A stretch of DNA of 33,700 nucleotides. Source: Bacteroidales bacterium UBA2030 (GTDB lineage Bacteria; Bacteroidota; Bacteroidia; Bacteroidales; TTA-H9). Below, one piece after another: positions 23,030-31,803 of this stretch. A program made the translations under genes and the position numbers. Each line of letters begins with the position of its first letter. The stretch's first letter is position 1. Below the pieces are notes generated by a model that ran no database searches, was not told the DNA's origin, and was given only the letters and a program-made list of their open reading frames with translations. The DNA lies in NCBI GenBank assembly GCA_002332755.1, contig DDBO01000099.1, positions 1-33,700 of the forward strand, in the 5' to 3' direction.

Positions 23030-24391
23030 ATGCAAGCTGGTATCAAGTACACTCATATTTTACGCATTGCCTTTGAGGCATTAATGGTAAATCGTACGCG
23101 TTCGGCCCTTACTGCTCTGGGAATTATTTTTGGGGTGGCTGCTGTAATTGCCATGATGGCTGTTGGAAATGGGGCACGCAAGGAAATTTTGGACCAAATC
23201 AAACTCGTAGGGGTCAACAACATCATAATTGTCCCTAAAACCGAATCAGACCAGCAGAAACAATCAGAGGAAAATAATCAGGGGAAGGAGGCGAAGAAAG
23301 GCTTTTCTACGGGCCTCACGCTTCTGGATGCCGAAGCCATAAAAGAAATTATTCCTGGGGTTGAACGCGTCAGTCCAGAAGTCACCTATGAGACCATGGG
23401 GATTTACAAAAAAAACAGCAAAAACCTGAAATTAAGTGGAGTCACCAACGATTTTTTCGAGACTTTCAATTTGAAGCTGGAGAAGGGCTACAATTTTTCA
23501 GAAATTGACCAACAAAAAGCTGCATCTGTTTGCATTATAGGATCGGAAGTAAGAGCCGGCCTGTTTCCCGACGAGGATCCCATTGGGCAATATATCAAAT
23601 GCAGCGGGGTTTGGCTGAAAGTAATCGGAGTACTGGCTTATACGCCTGTATCGGAGGCATCGGCAGGAAACCTGGGTATATCAAATTATAATCGCCATGT
23701 TTACGCGCCTATTCAAACCGTTCTTGGAAGGTACAAAGACCGTTCATTAATTACTGCAAACCTATTGGCCGGCGGAGGAACTTTCTTCGGAGGCGATTTT
23801 ATTGTAGTCAGTGATGCTGCGCCACAATCGGAAAGTTCGATGAATCAGCTCGACAAGATAGTAGTACGCATGAAAGAGAGTGAAGATTTGAAACCTGCCT
23901 CTGAGGTAATTCAGCGGATTCTGAAGCGGAGACACAATCAGATGGAAGACTTTGAAGTAAAAATTCCGGAAATGTTGCTAAAGCAGGAGCAACGCACCAA
24001 AGACATTTTCAACATTGTATTGGGAGCTATCGCAAGTATCTCATTGCTGGTAGGAGGTATCGGGATTATGAATATAATGCTCGCTTCGGTGCTTGAAAGA
24101 ATTCGCGAAATAGGTGTGAGAATGGCCATTGGCGCCAGGCGTAAAGATATCGTCCTGCAGTTTTTAAGTGAGGCCATGCTCATCAGCATTAGTGGCGGGT
24201 TAATTGGAATCCTTTTGGGTATTTTACTCTCCAAAGCCATCATGCACTTTACCGGAATTCTAACCATCATTTCGCCCTGGAGCATGCTTATTTCGTTTGC
24301 GGTGTCGGCGGCTGTGGGAATGCTATTTGGTTATATGCCGGCCCGCAAGGCTGCCTCACAGGATCCAGTACTTTCGCTTAGGTATGAATAA
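23030..24391 (+). CDS. MacB-like ABC transporter permease without ATPase domain
   Basis: 453 residues with the MacB/FtsX fold: one membrane helix at the N-terminus (about 22-45, SALTALGIIFGVAAVIAMMAVGNGARKEI), a large periplasmic domain (about 50-310), and three helices near the C-terminus (about 330-352, 382-402, 420-440) with the marker phrase GGIGIMNIMLASVLERIREIGVRMAIGARRKDI and the ending PARKAASQDPVLSLRYE. True MacB carries an N-terminal ATPase domain; here there is none, so an ATPase must be supplied from elsewhere. It exports a substrate such as a peptide, lipid or antibiotic in the MacA/TolC system; the substrate is not predictable. Confidence 0.92.
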   Translation: MQAGIKYTHILRIAFEALMVNRTRSALTALGIIFGVAAVIAMMAVGNGARKEILDQIKLVGVNNIIIVPKTESDQQKQSEENNQGKEAKKGFSTGLTLLDAEAIKEIIPGVERVSPEVTYETMGIYKKNSKNLKLSGVTNDFFETFNLKLEKGYNFSEIDQQKAASVCIIGSEVRAGLFPDEDPIGQYIKCSGVWLKVIGVLAYTPVSEASAGNLGISNYNRHVYAPIQTVLGRYKDRSLITANLLAGGGTFFGGDFIVVSDAAPQSESSMNQLDKIVVRMKESEDLKPASEVIQRILKRRHNQMEDFEVKIPEMLLKQEQRTKDIFNIVLGAIASISLLVGGIGIMNIMLASVLERIREIGVRMAIGARRKDIVLQFLSEAMLISISGGLIGILLGILLSKAIMHFTGILTIISPWSMLISFAVSAAVGMLFGYMPARKAASQDPVLSLRYE

Positions 24392-24400
24392 TAACAAACC

Positions 24401-25894
24401 ATGAAAAAAATTCTCTTTAAAAGTACGCTAATCCTCTTTTTCCTTGCGTATTACTCTGTATTAACCGCCCAAGAGCAGAAGTTAAGATATCTTACGCTCG
24501 AAGAGACTATTAACCTGGCAAGAGAACAATCGCCGGATGCATTGATTGCCCGGCACCGTTTTTTAAGCAGCTATTGGGAATACCGCAGCTATCAGGCACA
24601 ATTCATGCCAAAACTCAGTCTGAGCGCTACCTTACCCACTATTAACAAATCGGTAAGCTCTTACACCCTGCCCGATGGAACGGAAACTTTTATAAGGAGG
24701 CAGTATACAAGCTATTCAGGAGAACTGGCTCTTAGTAAAATTGTGGGAGTTACAGGAGGCAGTATCTACATACGTTCGAGATTGCAAAATATACAGAACA
24801 GTCTTGACACCACCGGCAATGGCTCATGGCTCTCCAACCCTGTTACCATAGGATTTAATCAGCCAATTTTCACCTATAATCCCTACTTATGGAGCCGCCG
24901 CATAGATCCCTTAAAATTCCTTGAAGCAGGCAGACGATATGTGGAAGAAATGGAGCAGGTAGCCATTAATGCCACAACGTATTTTTTCAACCTATTGACA
25001 GCCCAGGGGCAATTGCAAATTGCAGAGATTAATTTGGCAAATTACGACACGCTGTATCGCATAGCCAAGGGCAGGTACAATATGGGAACCATTGCAGAGA
25101 ATGAACTTCTTCAGCTCGAGCTTAACTTATTAAAGTCGAAATCGGAGACCGACAATGCAAGGCTTGAAGTTGAAAATGCCATGTTTAGGCTAAAATCTTT
25201 TTTAAGGATTAAAAGCAGTGAACAGATATTACTGGTACCACCGGCTGAGATGAGGATGGCCGAGGTAAATGCAACCGAAGCGTTGCAATTGGCTCGCGAG
25301 AACCGATCATCTTCGTTGGGATTTGAACGCCGGTTGTTGGAAGCCCGTCGCGATGTTGACCAGGCCAGGCATCAGGGGAGATTCGAAGCCAATCTATCGC
25401 TTGAGTATGGGCTTTCACGCGATGCAAGCAGTTTGCCTGATGTTTATCAAAACCCCAACGATATGCAGCAACTGAGCCTCAGCCTTTATGTACCTATTTT
25501 AGATTGGGGACAGGCTCGGGGTCGTATAAAAATGGCAGAATCGAACAGGGAACTGGTAAAAACCTCTGTTGAACAAGAGCTTATCGATTTCGACCAGGAA
25601 GTCTATCTGGCAGTAATGCAATACAATATGCAAAAAAACCAACTGTATATTGCCGCCAAAAGCGATACCGTTGCTGCCAAGAGCTATCTGGTTGCTAAGG
25701 CGAGATATATGATTGGCAAAATAAGCATTACCGATCTAAATATAGCCCAAACCGAAAAAGACCAGGCCAGAATGAACTACCTTACAGCTTTACAAAAATA
25801 CTGGCTGAACTGGTTCAACCTTCGGAGGCTCACCCACTTCGACTTTATTGAAAATAAATTAATCTCACCAGACCTGAACAAAATCGTAAATTAG
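24401..25894 (+). CDS. TolC-family outer-membrane efflux channel
   Basis: 497 residues. Signal peptide MKKILFKSTLILFFLAYYSVLTAQ, then two repeats of the outer-membrane efflux protein domain (about 30-260 and 270-490) made of long heptad-rich helices (e.g. ELLQLELNLLKSKSETDNARLEVENAMFRLKSF and ARYMIGKISITDLNIAQTEKDQARMNYLTALQKYW). It is the exit duct for the tripartite pump encoded by the two preceding genes, nine bases downstream of the permease. Normal length for TolC. Confidence 0.93.
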   Translation: MKKILFKSTLILFFLAYYSVLTAQEQKLRYLTLEETINLAREQSPDALIARHRFLSSYWEYRSYQAQFMPKLSLSATLPTINKSVSSYTLPDGTETFIRRQYTSYSGELALSKIVGVTGGSIYIRSRLQNIQNSLDTTGNGSWLSNPVTIGFNQPIFTYNPYLWSRRIDPLKFLEAGRRYVEEMEQVAINATTYFFNLLTAQGQLQIAEINLANYDTLYRIAKGRYNMGTIAENELLQLELNLLKSKSETDNARLEVENAMFRLKSFLRIKSSEQILLVPPAEMRMAEVNATEALQLARENRSSSLGFERRLLEARRDVDQARHQGRFEANLSLEYGLSRDASSLPDVYQNPNDMQQLSLSLYVPILDWGQARGRIKMAESNRELVKTSVEQELIDFDQEVYLAVMQYNMQKNQLYIAAKSDTVAAKSYLVAKARYMIGKISITDLNIAQTEKDQARMNYLTALQKYWLNWFNLRRLTHFDFIENKLISPDLNKIVN

Positions 25895-25946
25895 TAGTTT
25901 CCTTTACGTATTCAATTACTAAAACCTATCATTAAAGCAATTTTAT

Positions 25947-26582
25947 ATGGCAGTATTAGTTGGTAAAAAAGCACCGCTGTTTTATGCCGATGCTGTTGTT
26001 AACGGCAATCAGTTCGTCGAGAAATTCTCACTTGAACAGTACATCGGTAAAAAGTATGTTATTTTCTTCTTTTATCCTCTCGATTTTACTTTTGTATGTC
26101 CCACAGAGATTCTGGCTTTTCAGGAGAAACTTCATGAATTTGAGGCTCGTAATTGCGCTGTGGTGGGTTGCTCTATAGATTCAAAATTCAGTCACTGGGC
26201 ATGGCTTAATACTCCAAAAGAGAAAGGGGGAATTCAAGGAGTGACTTTCCCATTAGTAAGTGATCTCTCAAAAACCATTTCTGAAAATTTCGATGTATTA
26301 GCCGGACATTACGAATGGGACGCCGAAGATGAAGTATCGACTTTCGTGGGCGAACCAGTAGCCTATCGCGGTCTTTTCCTCATCGACAGACAGGGAATTG
26401 TGCGTCATCAGATTGTAAACGATTTACCCTTAGGCCGTAATGTTGATGAGGCTTTACGTATGCTGGATGCCCTACAGTATTTCGAAGAGAATGGAGAAGT
26501 TTGCCCTGCTAACTGGCATAAGGGAGAAGAAGCGCTGAAACCTACCTTCGATGGAGTTTCTGAATATCTGGCGAAACACTAA
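25947..26582 (+). CDS. 2-Cys peroxiredoxin (AhpC/Prx1 type)
   Basis: 211 residues; reduces hydrogen peroxide and organic peroxides. The peroxidatic cysteine is C51 in DFTFVCPTEI and the resolving cysteine is C186 in GEVCPANWHKG, the arrangement of typical 2-Cys peroxiredoxins, with the WAWLNTPKEKGGIQGVTFPLVSD segment of the family. It is a single-gene unit: 52 bases separate it from the TolC gene and a strong terminator follows. A TAnnTTTG box was not seen upstream, so a different signal may drive it, or it is read from the efflux operon. Confidence 0.96.
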   Translation: MAVLVGKKAPLFYADAVVNGNQFVEKFSLEQYIGKKYVIFFFYPLDFTFVCPTEILAFQEKLHEFEARNCAVVGCSIDSKFSHWAWLNTPKEKGGIQGVTFPLVSDLSKTISENFDVLAGHYEWDAEDEVSTFVGEPVAYRGLFLIDRQGIVRHQIVNDLPLGRNVDEALRMLDALQYFEENGEVCPANWHKGEEALKPTFDGVSEYLAKH

Positions 26583-26599
26583 TTAATTATTACTTAATA

Positions 26600-26638
26600 A
26601 AAAAGTGGCTGCTATATTCGAGCAGCCTCTTTTTTTTC
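26600..26638 (+). terminator. terminator of the peroxiredoxin gene
   Basis: Stem GGCTGCT (26607-26613) / AGCAGCC (26621-26627), loop ATATTCG, extended by AAAAG/CTTTT beyond a T-T mismatch, followed by a run of T. Confidence 0.88.
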
Positions 26639-26745
26639 ATTGATGAATTCCAATAATAAAACCGCATTTCAAGATACTAGGCTCAGTCAGTTTTACAGTT
26701 AACGTTTATAAAGAAACCTTTAAGCTATAATCCGGAATTAGAAGC

Positions 26746-28209
26746 TTAATAAACTGCAACCTCCGACAATACAGGACATGCTCTGGAATCATGGATGATA
26801 AGACGCAGTTTGTCAGTTTCAATTTCGGGTAAAACTGCAATACGCTTATAGCCGATAGTTGTGCCCTGAAAAACAGATTTCCATGACTTACCTGTCCAGG
26901 CTTCCAGTGTAAACGATTTAACCCTTTGTCCCAAAGCAATGTATTCCTGCAAAACTACATAATGTGGGCGGATAGGTTTGGGAAATTTAAGTTCTACTCT
27001 GGCTTGTGTCACGCCATCATCCGTAGCCCAAAAGGTCTCAGGAGAATTATCGTGAAGATTGTCAGGCGAAAAGAAACCCGAATTTAGCCGCGTATTGGAG
27101 GCCGAAAAATGAGCTTCGGCGGCCAGGTTATTTTTAAAGACAGAATCAAGAATATGTTTAAAACCCTTTAACGATTGGATATCTGTGGAGCTAATGAGAC
27201 CATCAGAATTTGGGGGCACATTGAGCAACAGCACACTTCCTCGTCCCACCGAATGCAAATAAATCTGAAACAGTTCTTCTGGGGTTTTCACGAGAGAGTC
27301 CTCAGCAGAATGGTAAAACCATCCCGGTCTGATAGAAACATCGCATTCTGCAGGAATCCAATGCGTTCCCGATTCACTCCCGGACTGAAGTAATTTTTCA
27401 ATCCCACCTTTACCCGGATAAAGGGTATCTGGCGTTAGCAGATTCCAATTCGTTTCACCGGCTTCGCCCCTCTCATTTCCAACCCATCTGATATCGGGAC
27501 CGGCATCACTGAAAACCAATACATCAGGATTCTTTTCCTTAATCATTTCCAGTGTAACTGGCCAGTCATAATAGGTTTGCCTGTCAATCCAACGGGTTTC
27601 CCTCGCACCACCATAATACCCTCGGCCTCCATTGGCACCATCAATCCAAATTTCAAAGAAAGGGCCATATTGCTCTAGTAACTCCCCGATTTGATTGCGA
27701 TAATATTGAATGTATTCCTTGCGACCATAATCCTTGTGATTGCAATCCCATGGAGAAAGATAAATACCAAATTGCAAACCCTTTGAACGGCTTGCTCTTG
27801 CAAGAGATCCTACCACATCTCCCCCACCCTCTCTCCAGAAAGCTTTTTTTACGCTGTGCTCAGAATAGGCAGTAGGCCACAGGCAAAAACCATCATGATG
27901 TTTGGCCGTTAGGATTATTCCTTTAAAACCAGACTCACTTAAAACATTCACCCATTGTTCGGGGTCAAATTTCTGAGGATTGAAAAGTTCAGGATTCTCA
28001 TCCCCGTAGCCCCATTCTTTATTGGTAAATGTATTTAAAGAGAAATGAATAAATGCATTCATTTCCATGCGATGCCAACGAATTTGCGCCTGTGTTGGGA
28101 CAGGCAGCACCGGCGAGGGTATTAAATCAACCGATTGAGCCCAAAGCAGCTCCCCAGACAATAATCCCAGGCTCAATCCAAGCCATTTAAAGCACCTTAT
28201 TTTCATCAT
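26746..28209 (-). CDS. exported GH29 alpha-L-fucosidase with a C-terminal discoidin-like domain
   Basis: 487 residues. Signal peptide (about 1-24, ending LLWAQ). The catalytic TIM barrel (about 40-350) has the GH29 landmarks AFIHFSLNTFTNKEWG, TAKHHDGFCLWPT (H104-H105) and the likely nucleophile D190 in FFEIWIDGANGGRG. Residues 360-487 look like a discoidin/F5-8C-type carbohydrate-binding beta-sandwich (SPETFWATDDGVTQARVELKFPKPIRPHYVVLQEYI). It releases fucose from glycans. The acid/base residue cannot be assigned with certainty. It lies 2 bases after the stop of the metalloprotease gene, so they are co-transcribed. No SusC/SusD or sigma regulators nearby, so it is not a typical polysaccharide-utilisation locus. 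Confidence 0.93.
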   Translation of the reverse strand: MMKIRCFKWLGLSLGLLSGELLWAQSVDLIPSPVLPVPTQAQIRWHRMEMNAFIHFSLNTFTNKEWGYGDENPELFNPQKFDPEQWVNVLSESGFKGIILTAKHHDGFCLWPTAYSEHSVKKAFWREGGGDVVGSLARASRSKGLQFGIYLSPWDCNHKDYGRKEYIQYYRNQIGELLEQYGPFFEIWIDGANGGRGYYGGARETRWIDRQTYYDWPVTLEMIKEKNPDVLVFSDAGPDIRWVGNERGEAGETNWNLLTPDTLYPGKGGIEKLLQSGSESGTHWIPAECDVSIRPGWFYHSAEDSLVKTPEELFQIYLHSVGRGSVLLLNVPPNSDGLISSTDIQSLKGFKHILDSVFKNNLAAEAHFSASNTRLNSGFFSPDNLHDNSPETFWATDDGVTQARVELKFPKPIRPHYVVLQEYIALGQRVKSFTLEAWTGKSWKSVFQGTTIGYKRIAVLPEIETDKLRLIIHDSRACPVLSEVAVY

Positions 28210-28211
28210 TC

Positions 28212-30062
28212 TTAATATAATGAATATGCCAGCACCAAGGCCATACCAAATGTGAAGGCAATAGCAGGCCAGTTGTAGGTTTTTTTACGATATCCCTTAT
28301 ACACATGAATGGCAATAATCATAAGAACCAAAATACTGATTGCCAATATGTTTTTATCTATAACAAATGTGACAACAGCAGCAATAAGGATGAACAAATT
28401 GAAGGCCAGGAAGTTCCAAAGGAAATTCAAGGGCTGTAAGGGATAATGTGTGATTCGGGCAACGAGGAAATACACCAAAGCCAGTATTAAATACCATAAG
28501 AAGCCCATTTTCACAAAATGCAAAAGGGGGTAGGTTATTAATGAAGTAAGAGAAAGGGTTTCTTCATTATTTTGAACCTGGTTGCTTATCAACCTTAGAG
28601 AATTCAGGGCATTAACCGATTCATTACTAAGGCCGGGAACGGATGAAGCCTCCTGGAGCGATGAAAAACCTCCTTTTTGTTTGCGAGCTTCGAGCCAGAC
28701 GGGAACATCGGCAGGTTTAAAACCGCTGATGCAAATAAGGTCGACACTGTCGGCTGCATTGAGATCAAAAGGATATTCCGCTTGCTTCGGCCCAAAGCTT
28801 GACATGACCCAAGGTATAAACTTAGCCTTTGGATTTACTACCCACAATTCCATAGCCGACTCTGCCGAATAATCCAATCCTGAAGCTTCCTTCCATATTG
28901 CCTTCACTATCTGCTCTTCTGTGGGATATTCCCTTAGATAACCCTCAATAAACTGAAAAATGGGAGGCGTCGAAGTATTATTCAGATTCACATATTTATT
29001 GAAAACAGTAAAAATCTTCAGGTACTGATTTCGCAAAGGATAAATTTCCCGCTCGAAAATAAAGGAAGAATCATTGGGCAAAAAATCACGATAATATTCA
29101 GGAGGATAGTAATTTTTCTTTAAGTTACTCTGAAGCATAAAACCAAAGAAAGCCGCAATCACCCCTTCAGTAGCCACAGCGTTTTCCTGGGTTCGAAAAC
29201 GGCGTATATCAGGCCATACAGAGGCATCGAGATAGAGCTTTTGCAACCAGGGATCACTATTTTCAATTGAGCGAGCAGGCCGTTGAATAAGTTTACTTTC
29301 TATGAAATTAAACCGACGATAATTCTCCAAATCCTGATACCATTTAGGCATTGATGCTCTATAAAAACCCAGGCGACCGGGCCATGAGAACTCACGCCGG
29401 AATGCATGTAATTCGCGGGTAAAACTTAGGCCCAACTGCTTTGTATTTTCCTGTATACTTCTTTTTATCCGCTGATCTTGTTCAGTTACTATGGCAACAT
29501 ACTGGAAACTCTCGGCAAAGCCCTCAGAGAAAGCAACCCGTGGATCTGTTTGGGTACAGAAATAATGCACCTTGGGAGTGAGAATATCATATTCGCCCAA
29601 TAATAGCCCTAAAAAAACATGACCCATTTCATGAGGGATTATTTGATGATAAGAACCCAATTCAGCGGGATTCTGCTCGAGTGCCTTCTGGTGTATATCG
29701 ATGTAATAGGCATCTTTCAAAATTTTTTTAGCTCCGTTGTCTTCGATAACAAGGCCTTTGCGTGCCCACCCCCCTTGATGCTCAGTGAGGGCCAGATATA
29801 AAGGATATTTTTCCTGGATTTTTCTTTTTTTGAGTAAATAATTCTGCAAAACACCATGCAAATAAATACTTTCGGCAACCAATCCCCGGGTGAACTTATT
29901 CCGTGCTTTAAAAAACATTGGATCTGAAGCCTTCAACTTTCTGAATACTTCCATTCCGTCATACTTTTCTCCGGTGGGTACAAGCAAAACGAGTGTACCC
30001 TCACCCAATACCATCATTGCAGACAGGAAAAATACCAAAAGCAGCCCTATTCTTTTCCTCAT
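28212..30062 (-). CDS. membrane-anchored zinc protease with a helix-hairpin-helix domain
   Basis: 616 residues of unusual make-up. After a signal peptide (about 1-20) an extracytoplasmic domain (about 25-420) contains H144-E-M-G-H148 (HExxH zinc motif) followed by FSEGFAES (E180/E184), the pattern of gluzincin-type metalloproteases where a downstream glutamate is the third ligand. Residues 432-492 (FDLNAADSVDLICISGFKPADVPVWLEARKQKGGFSSLQEASSVPGLSNESVNALNSL) form a double helix-hairpin-helix like that of ComEA. Four helices (about 515-535, 550-567, 570-588, 598-615) close the protein. I know of no named family with this combination. Co-transcribed with the fucosidase. Enzyme activity is inferred from motif only. 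Confidence 0.75.
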   Translation of the reverse strand: MRKRIGLLLVFFLSAMMVLGEGTLVLLVPTGEKYDGMEVFRKLKASDPMFFKARNKFTRGLVAESIYLHGVLQNYLLKKRKIQEKYPLYLALTEHQGGWARKGLVIEDNGAKKILKDAYYIDIHQKALEQNPAELGSYHQIIPHEMGHVFLGLLLGEYDILTPKVHYFCTQTDPRVAFSEGFAESFQYVAIVTEQDQRIKRSIQENTKQLGLSFTRELHAFRREFSWPGRLGFYRASMPKWYQDLENYRRFNFIESKLIQRPARSIENSDPWLQKLYLDASVWPDIRRFRTQENAVATEGVIAAFFGFMLQSNLKKNYYPPEYYRDFLPNDSSFIFEREIYPLRNQYLKIFTVFNKYVNLNNTSTPPIFQFIEGYLREYPTEEQIVKAIWKEASGLDYSAESAMELWVVNPKAKFIPWVMSSFGPKQAEYPFDLNAADSVDLICISGFKPADVPVWLEARKQKGGFSSLQEASSVPGLSNESVNALNSLRLISNQVQNNEETLSLTSLITYPLLHFVKMGFLWYLILALVYFLVARITHYPLQPLNFLWNFLAFNLFILIAAVVTFVIDKNILAISILVLMIIAIHVYKGYRKKTYNWPAIAFTFGMALVLAYSLY

Positions 30063-30083
30063 AGCAGATTATTTTTGGTTGTG

Positions 30084-30091
30084 CAATAATA
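30084..30091 (-). promoter_or_regulatory. possible -7 box for the protease-fucosidase pair
   Basis: TATTATTG followed by CA on the minus strand, one mismatch from TAnnTTTG, 21 bases before the ATG. Confidence 0.4.
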
Positions 30092-30117
30092 AACATTTGC
30101 TGGCAGTCAGTAAAATA

Positions 30118-30807
30118 TCAAACAAGCTCCATCTGAAAGACCTCAGCTAAATGTTTTTTTAAAAGCAACTTAACTTCCTCCATATTCAGCGGGTGCCCCA
30201 ATTCTTTTTGCAAACTGGTAACCCCTTTGTCAACATAGCCGCAGGGATTTATATAACTAAAATATCGAAGGTCGGTATTTACATTAAAAGCAAAACCATG
30301 CATGGTAACCCCCCTTGAGGCTCTTACACCAATAGCACAAATTTTGCGTGCCGCAGGCGTTTCAGGCTCTAACCACACCCCTATAGCTCCTTCCAATCGC
30401 GAAGCTCTCAATCCATAATCGCTCAATGTTAGGATAATTGCTTCCTCCAGCAAATATATATATTCCCTAATGCCCCTGCAAAAGGCCTCAATATTGAGGA
30501 TGGGGTAGCCCACAATCTGCCCCGGGCCATGATAAGTAATATCGCCTCCGCGGTTAGTATGATAAAACGATGCTCCAATTTTCTGAAGGAAGTCTGATTG
30601 AATAAGTAAATTGCTTTTATTGCCGTGCAGCCCCAGTGTATACACATGAGGATGTTCAACAAAAAGCAGATAATTCAAAGCAGAGCCATAGTGTTGGTTA
30701 AGAATTTGCACCTGAAGAATCTTTAGTAGCTTTTCCTGGTAGTCCCAGGCAGCCTGATATTCCATTTTTCCCAAATCTTCGAAACGGGTTTTTCGATGTC
30801 GCGACAT
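30118..30807 (-). CDS. lipB: octanoyl-[ACP]:protein octanoyltransferase
   Basis: Transfers octanoate from acyl carrier protein to lipoate-requiring enzymes, the first step of de novo lipoylation. The signature NRGGDITYHGPGQIVGYPILN, the catalytic lysine in KICAIGVRASRG, HGFAFNVN and the conserved cysteine in INPCGY are visible. I use the ATG at 30805-30807 (229 residues, MSRHRKT); a TTG 15 codons upstream is less likely because it would add an unusual hydrophobic start. The gene follows lipA by 48 bases and shares its transcript; LipA then inserts the sulfur atoms. Confidence 0.95.
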   Translation of the reverse strand: MSRHRKTRFEDLGKMEYQAAWDYQEKLLKILQVQILNQHYGSALNYLLFVEHPHVYTLGLHGNKSNLLIQSDFLQKIGASFYHTNRGGDITYHGPGQIVGYPILNIEAFCRGIREYIYLLEEAIILTLSDYGLRASRLEGAIGVWLEPETPAARKICAIGVRASRGVTMHGFAFNVNTDLRYFSYINPCGYVDKGVTSLQKELGHPLNMEEVKLLLKKHLAEVFQMELV

Positions 30808-30855
30808 AACGAGCAGCTTTTTCTTTATCAATTCGGGGAAGACGAAAACCAACTA

Positions 30856-31713
30856 TCAAACTCTGCCGACCTGTTGAGCGGCATGGTAGGAAGATCGCAC
30901 CAAAGGCCCGCTTTCTACCGAAGTAAACCCCATATCGAGGGCTATTTCTTTAAGCTGAGTGAAGACCTCAGGGCGAATGTATTCGGCTACGGGATAATGG
31001 GCAGGAGTAGGACGAAGGTATTGGCCGATGGTTACTATTTTGCAGCCAGATTGCCTCAAGTCGCGCAAGGTGTCGATGATCTCTGTGTGTGATTCTCCCA
31101 GTCCCAACATAAATCCGGATTTGGACTTAAACCCTTGCATACTGATGTGTTGAAGGACTGCCAGGCTGACATCATAGCGTGCTCTCGAACGAATGAGGGG
31201 AGTCAGCCTTCGAACAGTTTCTACATTGTGTCCAACAATATCGGGATGAGATGCTAATACAATATTTATCAGTTTATCTATTCCCTGAAAGTCGGGGATC
31301 AATACTTCAATGGAGGTTTCAGGCAGGGCATTGCGCAAGGCACTGATTGTCGCTGCCCAATGATGGGCACCCAGATCGGGAAGATCATCCCTATCCACCG
31401 AGGTGACCACTACATGCCTGAGGTTCATGCTTTTTGCAGCAAGAGCCACTCGTTGCGGTTCCTCAGGATCTGGAGGTAAAGGACGTCCTGTTTTTGTGTT
31501 ACAAAATTTACAGGCACGCGTACAAATGTCTCCTAAAATCATAAAAGTGGCTGTTCCAGCCATCCAACATTCTTTGATATTGGGGCATTTTCCACTTACG
31601 CAAATCGTATGAAGTCCGTGACGCTGCATAATTGAAGCAGTTTCGTAATACTGCTCATCACGTCTGAGTCTCACTTTGAGCCACTCGGGTTTGGGTTGTT
31701 TGTAATCTTCCAC
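30856..31713 (-). CDS. lipA: lipoyl synthase (radical SAM)
   Basis: 285 residues; inserts two sulfur atoms into protein-bound octanoyl chains. Auxiliary cluster cysteines C38-x4-C43-x5-C49 (in CVSGKCPNIKEC) and the radical SAM cluster C64-x3-C68-x2-C71 (CTRACKFC) are intact, and the serine ligand of the auxiliary cluster is in RSSYHA near the C-terminus. Complete length. First gene of the lipA-lipB pair; -7 box at 31744-31751 and divergent from the S37-like peptidase. Confidence 0.98.
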   Translation of the reverse strand: MEDYKQPKPEWLKVRLRRDEQYYETASIMQRHGLHTICVSGKCPNIKECWMAGTATFMILGDICTRACKFCNTKTGRPLPPDPEEPQRVALAAKSMNLRHVVVTSVDRDDLPDLGAHHWAATISALRNALPETSIEVLIPDFQGIDKLINIVLASHPDIVGHNVETVRRLTPLIRSRARYDVSLAVLQHISMQGFKSKSGFMLGLGESHTEIIDTLRDLRQSGCKIVTIGQYLRPTPAHYPVAEYIRPEVFTQLKEIALDMGFTSVESGPLVRSSYHAAQQVGRV

Positions 31714-31743
31714 AGATACTCCTTTTTACTTAAATGCAAAAGG

Positions 31744-31751
31744 CAAAATTA
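31744..31751 (-). promoter_or_regulatory. -7 box for lipA-lipB
   Basis: TAATTTTG followed by CC on the minus strand, exact TAnnTTTG, 30 bases before the lipA start. Confidence 0.6.
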
Positions 31752-31775
31752 CCCAAAAATCCGGGCTGAAAACTG

Positions 31776-31783
31776 TAATATTG
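31776..31783 (+). promoter_or_regulatory. -7 box for the S37-like peptidase gene
   Basis: TAATATTG followed by CA, one mismatch from TAnnTTTG, 20 bases before the ATG at 31804; it is divergent from the lipA promoter 24 bases away. Confidence 0.5.
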
Positions 31784-31803
31784 CAGCCCCAAATAAACCA
31801 AGT

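Noticed and set aside
26720..26749. Weak inverted repeat TTAAGCT/AGCTTAA at the 3' end of the fucosidase gene
   Set aside because: It overlaps the stop codon, is AT-rich and has no solid U-run, so I do not call it a terminator.
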